64,000 nucleotides of DNA from Cyanobacterium sp. Dongsha4 (GCF_036345015.1 NZ_CP084098.1:1129326-1193325); one strand, 5' to 3'. Shown: positions 18,260 to 28,315, counted from the first letter of the stretch. Numbers and translations are program-made. The notes: generated by a model not told the origin, from the letters alone.

Positions 18260-18457
18260 TTAAGCTAAATCATGCCCTGCATCAAGGATTGCTTGTTTAA
18301 TAATTTCTTCTGCTTTTTGAGTAGTAACATTTACCATTTTTGTCTTAACATCCACATTAATTTCAGCTATGTTATCTACATTTTGAATAGCTTTAGTAAT
18401 GGTTTTTGCACAAACTTCACAAGCTATACTGGGAACATTTAAAGTAATATTTACCAT
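18260..18457 (-). CDS. atx1: Copper metallochaperone Atx1
   Basis: A 65-residue single HMA domain. The copper site Cys13 and Cys16 lies in PSIACEVCAK, and His62 in AGHDLA corresponds to the His near the site in Synechocystis Atx1, whose sequence this resembles closely. In that organism Atx1 carries Cu(I) from the importer CtaA to PacS in the thylakoid for plastocyanin. The length is that of the family. It precedes the subtilase gene with a 6-bp gap. Confidence 0.9.
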   Translation of the reverse strand: MVNITLNVPSIACEVCAKTITKAIQNVDNIAEINVDVKTKMVNVTTQKAEEIIKQAILDAGHDLA

Positions 18458-18564
18458 AAAAAACTAATAATTTAAAATTAAGAATTGAGAACAAGGAGTC
18501 AAAAACTCAGAAGAATATAAAATTTTTTTCTCTATCTTCTCATGCCTCCTATAAAATTAAATAT

Positions 18565-18597
18565 AACTCTGAACTCCTAACTCCTAACTCCTAACTC
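18565..18597. repeat. AACTCCT heptamer repeat
   Basis: About four tandem copies of AACTCCT, a variant of the AACTCCG family, end at the 3' end of cysE. Confidence 0.8.
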
Positions 18598-19276
18598 ATT
18601 TAATATATCTTGCTTCTAAAGATTGCTTTTGTAACTCACTAACTTGTTTTTCCAACTGTTCGATGCGATCGCGCAGAGCCGCTTCGTGATCGAGTAAAGT
18701 ACGAATCACTTTTGCTTCGGAGTCTGGTAAATTACTATGATCAAGAGGATCTACTTTTGCCCCCGCACGATAGACAACCCTCCCCGGAATACCGACTACT
18801 GTACAATCAGATGGAACATCTTTAAGAACGACAGAACCAGCTCCGATTCTCACCTCATTACCAATTAGGATATTCCCTAAAACTTTTGCCCCTGCTCCAA
18901 CAACAACATTTTCCCCTAGAGTGGGATGTCTTTTTCCTTTTTCTTTTCCTGTACCACCAAGAGTTACTCCCTGATAGATTAAACAATAATCCCCCAGTAT
19001 AGCCGTCTCTCCAATGACAACTCCCATACCATGATCTATGAAAACGCCCTTTCCAATGGTTGCCCCGGGATGAATTTCAACGCCAGTGAAAAAGCGCCCG
19101 AAATGAGATAACAAACGAGGAATTAATGGTAAACCGAGATTATATAACCAATGGGAAAAACGATGTAACAATAATGCTTGTAAACCCGGATAGCAGAGTA
19201 AAACCTCTAACCAATTGCGCGCTGCGGGATCTCTTTCAAATATTATTTTAAAGTCAGCGATAATTGATGAAAACAC
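18596..19276 (-). CDS. cysE: Serine O-acetyltransferase CysE
   Basis: This enzyme acetylates L-serine with acetyl-CoA, the committed step of cysteine synthesis. The 226-residue length fits the short cyanobacterial type. The N-terminal helical part ([20 protein letters not shown]) and the left-handed beta-helix of hexapeptide repeats are visible, with the marker [20 protein letters not shown] holding catalytic His residues. The C-terminal helix ([19 protein letters not shown]) may form a coiled coil. argD lies 211 bp upstream on the same strand. The tail differs from the Ile-ended tail of enteric CysE, so cysteine synthase binding is uncertain. Confidence 0.95.
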   Translation of the reverse strand: MFSSIIADFKIIFERDPAARNWLEVLLCYPGLQALLLHRFSHWLYNLGLPLIPRLLSHFGRFFTGVEIHPGATIGKGVFIDHGMGVVIGETAILGDYCLIYQGVTLGGTGKEKGKRHPTLGENVVVGAGAKVLGNILIGNEVRIGAGSVVLKDVPSDCTVVGIPGRVVYRAGAKVDPLDHSNLPDSEAKVIRTLLDHEAALRDRIEQLEKQVSELQKQSLEARYIK

Positions 19277-19487
19277 GGTTAGTTAGTTTTGTGATAGTTT
19301 CTTTTTCATTCTACCTTAAACCATAGGTGTTTAGAATAAAGAATTAAAAATTAGCCAGTCTATTCACCTGATATTATTGTATTGGATTGAGGTAAGGATT
19401 TTACATACTCAACCCTTACCCTTCAACTACTTAACGCTGTAACTATAAACCAGACAAGAAAGTTCTATTCCAAGTTTTGAGATTACA

Positions 19488-20738
19488 TTAGATTAATTGA
19501 GACACAGTTTTTTCTAAAATATCACTCGCTTGGTCAATTTCTTCAGCAGAAACAATCAAAGGAGGCACAAAACGAATAACTTTAGGTCCTGCAGGGGCTA
19601 ATAATAAGCCGTTTTCCATCGCTTTTTTAACTACTTCAATGGATGTTAATTCGGCATTATTGTTGATTTCCATTCCGTTAATTAATCCCCATCCTCTCAC
19701 ATCTATAAATGTATCAGAATATTTCTGTGCGATCGCTCTTAAACGAGTGCGTAGTTGCTCACCTCTTGCCTGTACATTTTGCAATAAATTATCCTTCTCA
19801 ATGGTTTGTAAAACTGCCAAAGCAGAAGCACAAGCAAAGGGATTACCTCCAAATGTACTCGCATGATTTCCTGGCTCAAAAACATCACAGGAAGCCTTAC
19901 ACATCATCGCACCGATAGGAATACCACCAGCTAAACCCTTCGCACTGGTGAAAATATCAGGCTCAATACCGAGATTCTCATAACCCCACATTTTACCAGT
20001 TCTGCCAACACCGGCTTGAACCTCATCAAAAACTAATAAAATACCTGTGTCATCACAAATTTTTCTCAATCTCAAGAAATATTCCAACTCTCCGGGGCGC
20101 ACTCCCCCTTCTCCTTGTAATGGCTCAATCATAATAGCGGCTACACGGCGATCTCCCTCATCAATATCAGTGATAGCCTCTTCTATTGCGGTAATGTCAT
20201 TGTAGGGAACATATTCAAAACCCGGCACTAAAGGCTCAAAATTCTTTTGATACTTAGGTTGACCTGTAGCGGTGATAGTTGCAAGAGTGCGTCCATGAAA
20301 GCTAGATTTAGCAGTAAGAATCACAGGTTGTTCCAAAAATTCTAAAACCGTGTGAGCATATTTTCTTACTAATTTAATTGCCGCTTCGTTAGCTTCAGCC
20401 CCAGAATTACAGAAAAAGACTTTATCGGCACAGGAATGATCAACAATCCACTTAGCTAGTTCCCCTTGTTCGGGAATATAATATAAATTAGAAACATGAT
20501 GCAACTTTTTGATTTGTTCTGTCACTGTTTCAATTAAAGCAGGATGTGCGTGTCCTAAAGTACAAGTAGCAATACCCGCCACAAAATCAAGATATTCTTT
20601 CCCCTCGGTATCCCATAATTTGCAACCTTCTCCTTTTTCAATGGCAACGGGAAAACGCCCGTAAGTATTCATTACATATTGATTGAAAGTATCTTGACTA
20701 AAACCTGTCTTAGTTGTCTCTAATGTTGCTGTAGTCAC
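19488..20738 (-). CDS. argD: Acetylornithine aminotransferase ArgD
   Basis: A 416-residue class III PLP enzyme of arginine synthesis, converting N-acetylglutamate semialdehyde to N-acetylornithine. The motifs are GAEANEAAIKLVRKYAHT, the PLP-binding Asp in LLVFDEVQAGVGRTG, and the Schiff-base Lys in TSAKGLAGGIPIGAMM. Family members also act on succinyl-DAP, but arginine synthesis is the expected role. It is upstream of cysE; the 211-bp gap suggests a separate promoter. Confidence 0.95.
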   Translation of the reverse strand: MTTATLETTKTGFSQDTFNQYVMNTYGRFPVAIEKGEGCKLWDTEGKEYLDFVAGIATCTLGHAHPALIETVTEQIKKLHHVSNLYYIPEQGELAKWIVDHSCADKVFFCNSGAEANEAAIKLVRKYAHTVLEFLEQPVILTAKSSFHGRTLATITATGQPKYQKNFEPLVPGFEYVPYNDITAIEEAITDIDEGDRRVAAIMIEPLQGEGGVRPGELEYFLRLRKICDDTGILLVFDEVQAGVGRTGKMWGYENLGIEPDIFTSAKGLAGGIPIGAMMCKASCDVFEPGNHASTFGGNPFACASALAVLQTIEKDNLLQNVQARGEQLRTRLRAIAQKYSDTFIDVRGWGLINGMEINNNAELTSIEVVKKAMENGLLLAPAGPKVIRFVPPLIVSAEEIDQASDILEKTVSQLI

Positions 20739-20962
20739 AAAATTCGCTCCCTTTTGAGTATATCTTCTATTCTCAGAATAAATTACCTTTATTTTGTCAT
20801 ATTCATTTCTTTTCCGATTCTAAATATAAGGAGATGTGGACAATTTAAGGTAAGGAAGAAAAGACAACAGTGTATAGTTAACAATTAATAATGAAAAACA
20901 CCAAACACCAAATTAATCTGTATTATTAATACTCCAAATACAATACTTGACCTAGGAATTAA

Positions 20963-21400
20963 TTATGGATATTCACCACCTACTGCAATACCTGTTTCAG
21001 CAATACTGGCATTTTCAATATTCATATTATTCATGATTGCCCCTTCTACTTGAGCATCAAAAATGGTAGCGTAGCTTAAATCAACATTATTCAAATTAGA
21101 ATTGTTAAGAGTAGCATTAGTCAAAAAAGTATTGCTTAAATCTGCACCCTGTAAGTTAGCACCGTCTAAATCTGCTCCCTCTAAGTTAGCCGAATTTAAG
21201 TTGGCATTACGCAAATCTGCATTTCTCAAGTCTGCACCAATGAGATGAGCCCCTTCTAAGTTTGCTCCCACTAAATCACAGCCCATACAAAGATTGGTTT
21301 CTAATAACTGTTGAACATGGGCGGGATTTTCGGCTCTGCTATATCCTGAAACAACGAATGTACTTATAAGTGCGATCGCACCTGCGATATATTTTTTCAT
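20963..21400 (-). CDS. Secreted pentapeptide-repeat protein
   Basis: A 145-residue exported protein. The signal peptide is residues 1-23 (MKKYIAGAIALISTFVVSGY). The rest is a run of about 15 A(D/N)LXX pentapeptides (LVGANLEGAHLIGADLRNAD), which fold into a right-handed quadrilateral beta helix. Cys38 and Cys41 at the entry to the helix (LCMGCDLVG) could form a disulfide. Such proteins are abundant in cyanobacteria and target the periplasm or thylakoid lumen; function is unknown. Confidence 0.88.
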   Translation of the reverse strand: MKKYIAGAIALISTFVVSGYSRAENPAHVQQLLETNLCMGCDLVGANLEGAHLIGADLRNADLRNANLNSANLEGADLDGANLQGADLSNTFLTNATLNNSNLNNVDLSYATIFDAQVEGAIMNNMNIENASIAETGIAVGGEYP

Positions 21401-21618
21401 GATAAAAACTCCTTTGCTGAGTCTAGTTATATTATACCCGATCCATAGGCGAACACCGAAAGTGTGGTTATACCTAACACTGCATTTTTGACTTAATTAC
21501 TTCCTAAAGGTAAAATTGCTAGGGAATTATTCCTACTAACAAAAAATCTTCTGACCTATCTTGTCTAAATGAGGTTATAGTTCTGTTTTGCCAACGGAAA
21601 AAAATTTCCAAATGGGTA

Positions 21619-21646
21619 TTGCATTAGACAGGCTTTACGATATGAT
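21619..21646 (+). promoter_or_regulatory. Candidate gap2 promoter
   Basis: TTGCAT (21619-21624) and TATGAT (21641-21646) are 16 bp apart and fit a SigA-type -35/-10 pair. The -10 is about 58 bp before the GTG start. Recognised by consensus only. The rest of the 304-bp gap before gap2 shows no gene. Confidence 0.5.
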
Positions 21647-21704
21647 TAGGGTCATTAGAAAAATTTACTTGATTTAGTTTAAATATTAAAAGAGGAAAAA
21701 AACT

Positions 21705-22718
21705 GTGGTTAGAGTAGCTATTAATGGTTTTGGACGAATCGGGCGTAATTTTTTACGTTGCTGGTTAGGACGTGAAAACAGTGGTTTAGAAGTTGTTGGT
21801 ATTAACGATACTTCTGATCCCCATACTAACGCACATCTGCTCAAATATGACTCTATGTTAGGTCGTTTAGATGCAGACATCCAAGCCGATGAAAATTCTA
21901 TTATTGTCAATGGTAAAACTATCAAGTGTGTATCAGACCGCAACCCCCTCAATCTACCTTGGAAAGATTGGGATATTGACTTAATTATTGAGTCCACTGG
22001 TGTATTTGTTACCGAAGAAGGTGCATCCAAACATATCGAAGCTGGTGCGAAAAAAGTGTTAATTACCGCCCCCGGTAAAGGTGGAAATATCGGCACTTAC
22101 GTAGTGGGAGTTAACGATAAAGACTATGACCACGATAAACAGAATATTGTTAGTAACGCTAGTTGTACCACTAACTGTTTAGCACCTATTGTTAAAGTCA
22201 TTCATGAACACTTTGGTATCATCAAGGGTACAATGACTACAACTCACAGCTACACAGGAGATCAACGCATTTTAGATGCTTCTCACCGTGATTTACGTCG
22301 TGCTAGAGCGGCCGCAGTTAATATTGTTCCTACTTCCACAGGTGCGGCAAAAGCAGTGGCTTTAGTAATCCCTGAAATGAAAGGTAAATTGAATGGTATC
22401 GCTTTGCGTGTTCCTACTCCTAATGTTTCCGTTGTGGATTTAGTTGCTCAGGTTGAGAAGAAAACCATTGCCGAAGAAGTTAACAGCGTTTTGAGAGAGG
22501 CGGCTAGTGGCTCTATGAAAGGTATTCTTGACTATACTGATTTAGAACTTGTTTCTAGTGACTTCCGTGCAACTGATTGTTCTTCCACTGTTGATGGTAA
22601 ATTAACCCTTGTTATGGACGGTGACATGGTTAAAGTTGTTGCTTGGTATGATAATGAATGGGGTTATTCTCAAAGAGTTGTTGATTTAGCTGAAGTTGTT
22701 GCTTCCAACTGGAAATAA
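21705..22718 (+). CDS. gap2: Glyceraldehyde-3-phosphate dehydrogenase Gap2 (Calvin cycle)
   Basis: A 337-residue GAPDH of the plastid-like Gap2 type, which reduces 1,3-bisphosphoglycerate in carbon fixation using NADPH or NADH. The N-terminus ([19 protein letters not shown]) and [20 protein letters not shown] are Gap2 markers. The catalytic Cys is in [12 protein letters not shown]. It starts with GTG; the preceding AAGAGGAAAAA is a good ribosome-binding site, and no in-frame ATG is nearer. It lacks the CP12-like C-terminal tail of plant GapB. Confidence 0.96.
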   Translation: MVRVAINGFGRIGRNFLRCWLGRENSGLEVVGINDTSDPHTNAHLLKYDSMLGRLDADIQADENSIIVNGKTIKCVSDRNPLNLPWKDWDIDLIIESTGVFVTEEGASKHIEAGAKKVLITAPGKGGNIGTYVVGVNDKDYDHDKQNIVSNASCTTNCLAPIVKVIHEHFGIIKGTMTTTHSYTGDQRILDASHRDLRRARAAAVNIVPTSTGAAKAVALVIPEMKGKLNGIALRVPTPNVSVVDLVAQVEKKTIAEEVNSVLREAASGSMKGILDYTDLELVSSDFRATDCSSTVDGKLTLVMDGDMVKVVAWYDNEWGYSQRVVDLAEVVASNWK

Positions 22719-22877
22719 TTATCACTACTTGAACAGTAATTAGTAATGGGTTAGGAGTTAGGAAAAGGGTTTCAGGTATTAGGTAGCAGGTTTCAGGTTT
22801 TAATTAGTTACTAATTGTTAATTGTCTTTGTTTTTTGCTCTTTTCTTAATTACTAATTGCTAATTGCTAATTGATAT

Positions 22878-23477
22878 TTACACCCTATCCTCAATAACTT
22901 TATCGATTAAGCCATATTCTTTAGCTTCCGCCGCAGACATAAAGTAATCCCTATCGGTATCTTTTTCAATTTTTTCAATAGGTTGACCTGTATGTAAAGC
23001 CATCATCTCGTTTAAATCGTGTTTGATGCGCAGAATTTCTTTTGCTTCAATTTCAATATCAGTGGCTTGTCTTCTTCCCTGAATACCTCCTAGGGGTTGG
23101 TGAATCATAATTCGGGAGTGGGGCAAAGCTAAACGCTTTCCTTTTGTCCCAGCAGATAGTAAAAAAGCCCCCATAGAAGCGGCTAACCCAACACAAATTG
23201 TTACTACCTCTGACTTAATGTGTTGCATGGTGTCATAAATTGCTAAACCTGCGGTAACAGAACCACCGGGAGAATTTATGTATAGGTAAATAGGTTTGCT
23301 ATTATCTTCAGAATCAAGATATAACATCACCGCAATAATCTGATTCGCTAAAGAGTCGTTTACTCCTCTACCTAAAAATATAATTCTTTCTCTATAGAGG
23401 CGATCGTAAATGTTTACCCAGTCGCTGTAAGGTTGACCGGGTAGTTGATAGGGAACTCTAGGTACTCCAATAGGCAT
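22878..23477 (-). CDS. clpP: ATP-dependent Clp protease subunit ClpP (ClpP3-like)
   Basis: A 199-residue serine peptidase subunit. The triad is Ser101 (GLAASMGAF), His126 (RIMIHQPLG) and an Asp near 173 (EKDTDRDYF). The N-terminal [20 protein letters not shown] resembles cyanobacterial ClpP3. It follows clpR by 77 bp on the same strand, which is the cyanobacterial clpR-clpP3 pair. In Synechococcus, ClpP3 and ClpR form a mixed ring that works with ClpC. The pairing favours the ClpP3 assignment over ClpP1. Confidence 0.92.
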   Translation of the reverse strand: MPIGVPRVPYQLPGQPYSDWVNIYDRLYRERIIFLGRGVNDSLANQIIAVMLYLDSEDNSKPIYLYINSPGGSVTAGLAIYDTMQHIKSEVVTICVGLAASMGAFLLSAGTKGKRLALPHSRIMIHQPLGGIQGRRQATDIEIEAKEILRIKHDLNEMMALHTGQPIEKIEKDTDRDYFMSAAEAKEYGLIDKVIEDRV

Positions 23478-23554
23478 GATTTTTCCTCTTGATTATATGT
23501 GTATTTGATAAATGCGAACAATTATTGACTAATAAAATCCTTTTTAAGAGAATT

Positions 23555-24238
23555 TTAGATGGCAGGTACAGGGGTTGGTAACTGTTTGGTACTTTCCAAA
23601 ATTTTATCAATAATACCGTATTCTTTTGCCTGTTGGGGATTCATGTAAAACATTCTATCGGTATCTTTCTCAATTTTTTCTTTGGGTTGTCCTGTTTTTG
23701 CCGATAAAATATCTAACATTACCCTCTTATTGGCGATAACTTCTTTTGCCCGAATTTGAATATCTGTGGCTTGTCCTTGTGCTCCTTGACGGGCTTGGTG
23801 CAGAATAATAGTTGCATGGGGTAAACTGGCTCGACAACCTTTTGTGCCAGATGCTAAAATCATGGCGGCTGTTCCCATTGCTTGACCTAAACAGATAGTA
23901 TGAACAGGAGGTTTAATATAGTTGATAGTGTCGCAAATAGCGAAGGCTTCTGTTTCAAATCCGATCGAATCTCCTCCATACCATGATGTACCTGTAGAAT
24001 TAATATACAAGTAAATAGGCTTTTCTGGATCGTCAAATTGTAAGTACAATAATTGAGCGATAATTAATTCTGTCACATCCACCCCTAATTGATCTTTATA
24101 CTCATCAGGAGAGACGAGGGGTAAACCTAAATAAACGATTCTCTCTTTCAGTAATAAAGATGGTAAATCTGGGGGAGGAGTGCGGTAATAGGCATCACCT
24201 CGATAAGGTGCACTTACGGCTTGAATGGGTGAATTCAT
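23555..24238 (-). CDS. clpR: ClpR, inactive ClpP paralogue
   Basis: A 227-residue subunit of the mixed ClpP3/R core. The position of the catalytic Ser (GLAASMG in ClpP) reads GQAMGTAAMIL, so Ser is replaced by Gly. The usual SPGGS segment is replaced by an altered STGTSWYGGDS segment, a ClpR hallmark. His is retained in IILHQARQG. ClpR has no peptidase activity of its own but shapes the chamber and binds adaptors. The first gene of the clpR-clpP pair. Confidence 0.93.
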   Translation of the reverse strand: MNSPIQAVSAPYRGDAYYRTPPPDLPSLLLKERIVYLGLPLVSPDEYKDQLGVDVTELIIAQLLYLQFDDPEKPIYLYINSTGTSWYGGDSIGFETEAFAICDTINYIKPPVHTICLGQAMGTAAMILASGTKGCRASLPHATIILHQARQGAQGQATDIQIRAKEVIANKRVMLDILSAKTGQPKEKIEKDTDRMFYMNPQQAKEYGIIDKILESTKQLPTPVPAI

Positions 24239-24426
24239 CTTAATTTTTCCTCAATCAGCTTTAATTTATTCTCTTTCTGATTGTGACATAATCTTGTTAC
24301 TCTGTGCATTTACGGTTATTGCGATGAAATTTTTTTTCTGTTGTCAATGGGTACTAGATTCCTTATGGGATCGCACCTTAATTATGTTAAATTATATGAA
24401 GTTATTTTAAATGTTTTCTCAAAACC

Positions 24427-24897
24427 ATGAATTTTGAAATACCCGAAGCAGTGAAAACTTGGTCTCAATTTGGACACCCCGTTATGATGTGGGTGTTATT
24501 TGCTATGGCAATTTATGCTTTATATCTTGGCATCAAAGTCAAAAAAACCCGTCAAGCTAGTAAAGAAGACAGAAAAGAATTAATCAAAGGCAATTTTGCT
24601 AACCGTCATCACAAAGTAGGTTCAATTTTTATGGCATTGGTGGTATTAGGTACAGTAGGGGGAATGGCTGTCACCTATATTAATAATGGTAAATTATTTG
24701 TAGGTCCTCATTTACTGGCAGGTTTAGGTATGATGGCAATGGTTGCTTTATCTGTTTCTCTTGTGCCTTATATGCAGAAAGGTAATGATTTTGCCAGATT
24801 TACCCATGTTGGCTTAAATATGAGTATGTTATTGATTTTTGGTTGGCAAGCGGTGACTGGTATGCAAATTGTACAGAAAATAATTAGCAATCTCTAG
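24427..24897 (+). CDS. DUF4079 membrane protein (2)
   Basis: A 156-residue membrane protein with four hydrophobic segments (about 18-36, 64-84, 92-112 and 126-146). It belongs to the DUF4079 family of cyanobacteria and plastids. Several His residues lie at helix ends (GHPVMMW, NRHHKVGS, GPHLLAG, THVGLN), which is the pattern of a b-type cytochrome; heme binding is a suggestion only. It is divergent from clpR with a 188-bp gap. The other family copy is at 13865-14527. Confidence 0.78.
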   Translation: MNFEIPEAVKTWSQFGHPVMMWVLFAMAIYALYLGIKVKKTRQASKEDRKELIKGNFANRHHKVGSIFMALVVLGTVGGMAVTYINNGKLFVGPHLLAGLGMMAMVALSVSLVPYMQKGNDFARFTHVGLNMSMLLIFGWQAVTGMQIVQKIISNL

Positions 24898-25067
24898 TCA
24901 AATCAGTTAGGGAATATCAAAGATACTGAGAAAAAAGAGGGAAAGGAAAAAGAAGTTTGTAAATCACTCAAGTTATAAGTTTCTTCAGTATGGTTAGGGT
25001 ATTAAGGTGTTGGGGGATATGGAAAGGTTAAAGTAAAAGGGGCAAAGGGCAAAAAAAGAATCAAAGA

Positions 25068-26216
25068 ATGAAGAATATTGAAAAGGAAAAAATATATTGG
25101 TTGGCTTGGTCAAAAATAAAAGGAATTGGGGCAGTTTCTTTAAAAAAAATTTATGATTGCTTTGGCAGTGTTGAAGTCGCTTGGAATATAAATGAGTCAG
25201 AATTGCTAAAAATAGAGGGAATAGGGAAAAAATTAGTTAATAAAATTAAAGAAGAAAAGGGAAAAATAAATCCTGAAGAACTATACATAAAACATAGGGA
25301 AAAAAATTCGCAATTCTTCACCCCTTCTGAAAGAGAATATCCACAATTATTATTAGAAATTCCTAGTCCTCCTCCCATTTTATACTATCAAGGAGAAATC
25401 AACATTTCTGAAAATCAAGGTTTAACCCCTCTTATCGGTATTGTTGGCACTAGAAAACCCACTGAACACGGTAAAAGATGGACTTATAATATTAGCAAGG
25501 CTTTGGCACAAAACGGCTTTACTATTGTCTCTGGATTGGCGGAAGGAATCGATACTATAGCTCATCGTGGTTGCTTGGATGGGGGCGGAAGAACTATTGC
25601 AGTTTTAGGAAATGGACTCGATCGAGTTTATCCTAGCAATAATAAGCAATTAATGGCAGAAATCGCCGAAAAAGGACTAATTTTGACTGAATATGATTAT
25701 GGAAGTCTTCCAGAAAGGGGAAATTTTCCTGCTCGAAATCGGATTGTGGCGGGTTTATGTCGTGCGATACTGGTGATGGAAGCTCCTGAAAAGTCGGGTG
25801 CTTTGATTACTGCCCATTATGCAACAGAATTTAATCGAGATGTTTATACTTTACCAGACAGTCCTAACAATATTCAAGCAAGGGGGTGTCTGCGTTTAAT
25901 TCATAATGGGGCAGAAATAATTATTACTGAACAAGAGTTATTATCTAGTTTAGGAGCTATTCCCGACTTAAATTCCCCTCAGCAGTTGTCCCTTTTTGCC
26001 CAAACTTCTGCTCCTCCTGTTTTGTCTGAAACACCGAAACCTAATTTATCAGAGCCTTTGAGTATAGTATATAATGCGATCGCATATTCTCCCACTCCCT
26101 TTGATGTTATTGTTAATCAATCGAATTTAACATCGGCGGAGGTATCGGGCATTTTACTACAGTTGGAATTAGAAGGATTAGTTACCCAATTACCCGGTAT
26201 GATGTATAAAAAATAA
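25068..26216 (+). CDS. dprA: DNA-processing protein DprA
   Basis: A 382-residue single-strand DNA-binding protein that loads RecA on incoming DNA in natural transformation. The N-terminal helix-hairpin-helix region (IKGIGAVSLKKIYDCFG, IEGIGKKLVNKIK) is followed by the Rossmann-like core with GIVGTRKPTEHGKRW, IVSGLAEGIDTIAHRGCL and FPARNRIVAGL. A C-terminal winged-helix domain starts near residue 320. It suggests competence for uptake. The fragment of a type I restriction subunit lies just downstream. Confidence 0.94.
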   Translation: MKNIEKEKIYWLAWSKIKGIGAVSLKKIYDCFGSVEVAWNINESELLKIEGIGKKLVNKIKEEKGKINPEELYIKHREKNSQFFTPSEREYPQLLLEIPSPPPILYYQGEINISENQGLTPLIGIVGTRKPTEHGKRWTYNISKALAQNGFTIVSGLAEGIDTIAHRGCLDGGGRTIAVLGNGLDRVYPSNNKQLMAEIAEKGLILTEYDYGSLPERGNFPARNRIVAGLCRAILVMEAPEKSGALITAHYATEFNRDVYTLPDSPNNIQARGCLRLIHNGAEIIITEQELLSSLGAIPDLNSPQQLSLFAQTSAPPVLSETPKPNLSEPLSIVYNAIAYSPTPFDVIVNQSNLTSAEVSGILLQLELEGLVTQLPGMMYKK

Positions 26217-26499
26217 GTCTTTGGGAAACACTATAGCTCTCTTTTGTCAAACTGCGAACCAACTATCACGAAATAGCTAAAACTATCCTGTAGAAAAATA
26301 TAATTTTGACTCATGTGCTATGGATAGTAAATTATTGAATCCCTCTAATAATACAGATGAATTTGCTACTTTTAACCATGGTGTTATTAACCAAAATAAA
26401 ATTAATGGCTCAATCATCATCATTATTTTCTTTAAACTTTTTTTCCAACTATTTATTTGCTCTTTTTCTTCATATTATTTTATAACCGAACATGACAAA

Positions 26500-26748
26500 A
26501 GAGGGCTAGAAAGGGTCGCACTTAATCAAGAGAATCTGAAAACCCTTGAAATTCTTTTACCGCCGATAGATGAACAAAAACGCATCGCATCGATATTGAA
26601 TGAGCAAATGTCAGCAGTGGAAAGGGCAAGAAAAGCCATAGAAGCTCAATTAGAATCGGCTTTAGCTTTACCGTCTGCTTATCGGTACTTTGAGAAATTT
26701 TTGTACAAAAATAGCCTAAAATACAGTCAGCGTAAGGGATTTAGGTAA
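26500..26748 (+). pseudogene. Type I restriction S-subunit 3' fragment
   Basis: The last 83 residues of an open frame starting at 26320 match the C-terminal end of HsdS target-recognition domains: NQENLKTLEILLPPIDEQKR followed by a helical tail (MSAVERARKAIEAQLES). Residues before about 60 of that frame are unrelated low-complexity sequence. No hsdM, hsdR or other part of HsdS is nearby. This is a decayed remnant of a type I restriction system left after dprA. It might still be translated as a small protein. Confidence 0.75.
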
Positions 26749-27049
26749 ACACGATAAAAATGGCTGAAACTCCTACTATCAAAGGAAAAGTTATCAATCG
26801 ATGTAAAATCTTTGATTAATAAGGATTTGAGACTCATAGTTTGATATTTTTAGTTTAAGTACCGTTATATACAATTAATCATCTGAGTCTATATTATTGT
26901 TAAAAAAGCTCTAGTACATCATCTGTTTTAATTAGCATTTACTCTCTGTGATGGTCTGTTCATAGATACTTTGCCGTCTGAAAATAACTCGATGAATGAA
27001 AAATTCCCTACTGTTAGGTGTAGGGTTTAGTGATGAAAACCTCAACCAA
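26749..27049. other. 301-bp gap, no gene seen
   Basis: AT-rich sequence between the hsdS remnant and hrcA. Apart from the hrcA terminator hairpin at its right end I see no coding frame, RNA or repeat. Confidence 0.6.
26998..27025 (-). terminator. Terminator of hrcA
   Basis: Minus strand: CCCTAC, an 8-nt loop, GTAGGG, then AATTTTT. It lies 25 bp past the hrcA stop. Confidence 0.7.
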
Positions 27050-28126
27050 TTACATTTTTTCAGAAAGATAATTAGCTGTACATTCTACAAGAGCGATCGC
27101 TTGTTCATAAGGCATTCTAGTAGGTCCAATAATACCAACACTACCCACGGGATAATCTTCTTGAAAATAATAGGCAGATATTAAACTACAAGAACGCATT
27201 GATTCCAATGGATTTTCCGAACCAATATGAATTTTTACTCTCTTTTCTTCCAGATTTTCGTTAATATTAAATAAAAGAGGTAGAAGCTGTTTTTGCTCTG
27301 TTTCTAAGAAATTTAATAGTATTTTTACCTGATCTATACTTGAAAATTCAGGTTGTTGCACTAATTGTGAGAATCCCTGTAGTAAAATTGGTGTACTTTG
27401 AGCCAAATGATAGCTAGACTTTATTTTTATTAGTAAATGGTTAATAAAATCTGTGTAAAGTTTAAAATCATTGTCCAATTCACCACCATCTAAATGATTA
27501 ATTTCTTTTAGAGATTTACCCTTTAATTTATGATTTAAAAAGTTCGATAAAATTTCCAATTCACTATCAAAGACTTCAGTGTGTAACTTTTGCGAATCAG
27601 ACCTTAACTCCTGACTATCTAGGACAAAAGATTCTGCTTGGTAATTATCTATAACGATCACCAACATAATTTTATCATCGGCAACTCGGACTAACTGCAA
27701 GTGACGAATAATATTCCCTGAGACTTGAGGCAGGGTAATTAAGGCGATACAACCACTTACTTCCGCAAGAATTTTGGTTATTTTTTGAAATAGAATTTCA
27801 TAACGCCCAGATAAATTGAGCCAAGTGGCATCGAGAAAAGGATCAAGGGAAATTTTAACTGTATTTTGTTCCGTTAAAAGTTGATCCACATAAACACGAT
27901 AACCTGAATCTGAGGGGATACGCCCGGCAGAAGTATAAGGTTGATATAAAAAACCAGCCTTTTCTAATTTCCCCATCGCATTACGAATTGTCGCCGAACT
28001 GACGCTAAAGTCATACTCTTTCATCAAAGTTTTTGACCCCACTGGTTCAGCCGTTGCTATGTAATGTTTGATAGTTGCCTGTAATACTTTATGATGGCGT
28101 TCATTGAGTTTAATTTGAACAGTCAT
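27050..28126 (-). CDS. hrcA: Heat-inducible transcription repressor HrcA
   Basis: A 358-residue repressor that binds CIRCE operators of groESL genes. The N-terminal winged helix is clear (LNERHHKVLQATIKHYIATA, VGSKTLMKEYDFSVSSATIR). The GAF-like central region and the C-terminal IHIGSENPLESMRSCSLIS stretch are family features. It is monocistronic here. I find no CIRCE in the window, so its targets are elsewhere. Confidence 0.94.
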   Translation of the reverse strand: MTVQIKLNERHHKVLQATIKHYIATAEPVGSKTLMKEYDFSVSSATIRNAMGKLEKAGFLYQPYTSAGRIPSDSGYRVYVDQLLTEQNTVKISLDPFLDATWLNLSGRYEILFQKITKILAEVSGCIALITLPQVSGNIIRHLQLVRVADDKIMLVIVIDNYQAESFVLDSQELRSDSQKLHTEVFDSELEILSNFLNHKLKGKSLKEINHLDGGELDNDFKLYTDFINHLLIKIKSSYHLAQSTPILLQGFSQLVQQPEFSSIDQVKILLNFLETEQKQLLPLLFNINENLEEKRVKIHIGSENPLESMRSCSLISAYYFQEDYPVGSVGIIGPTRMPYEQAIALVECTANYLSEKM

Positions 28127-28273
28127 CTTATGCTTGATTGGAGTAATTAAATATAAAAAGATTATAAAAATTGTTTGTTTATATGGTGCTAGTATAACTT
28201 TTCTTTACATATTTGCTATGTCTTCCATCAGTTATGCAAAATTAGCATAAAGAAAATAAATATTTATATAGAT

Positions 28274-28315
28274 GTATCAATCGCTACAAAACTTAGGTTT
28301 GACTGTGCTTAGGAT
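28274..28315 (+). promoter_or_regulatory. NtcA-activated promoter of glnA
   Basis: GTA-N8-TAC at 28274-28287 is a perfect NtcA consensus. Exactly 22 bp later TAGGAT at 28310-28315 fits the TAN3T -10 box. This is the class II NtcA layout known for cyanobacterial glnA. It lies about 60-100 bp before the ATG. Confidence 0.85.

Noticed and set aside
24225-24410. 61-residue plus-strand frame in the clpR/DUF4079 gap
   Set aside because: It overlaps the start of clpR, has no ribosome site and reads like random AT-rich DNA.
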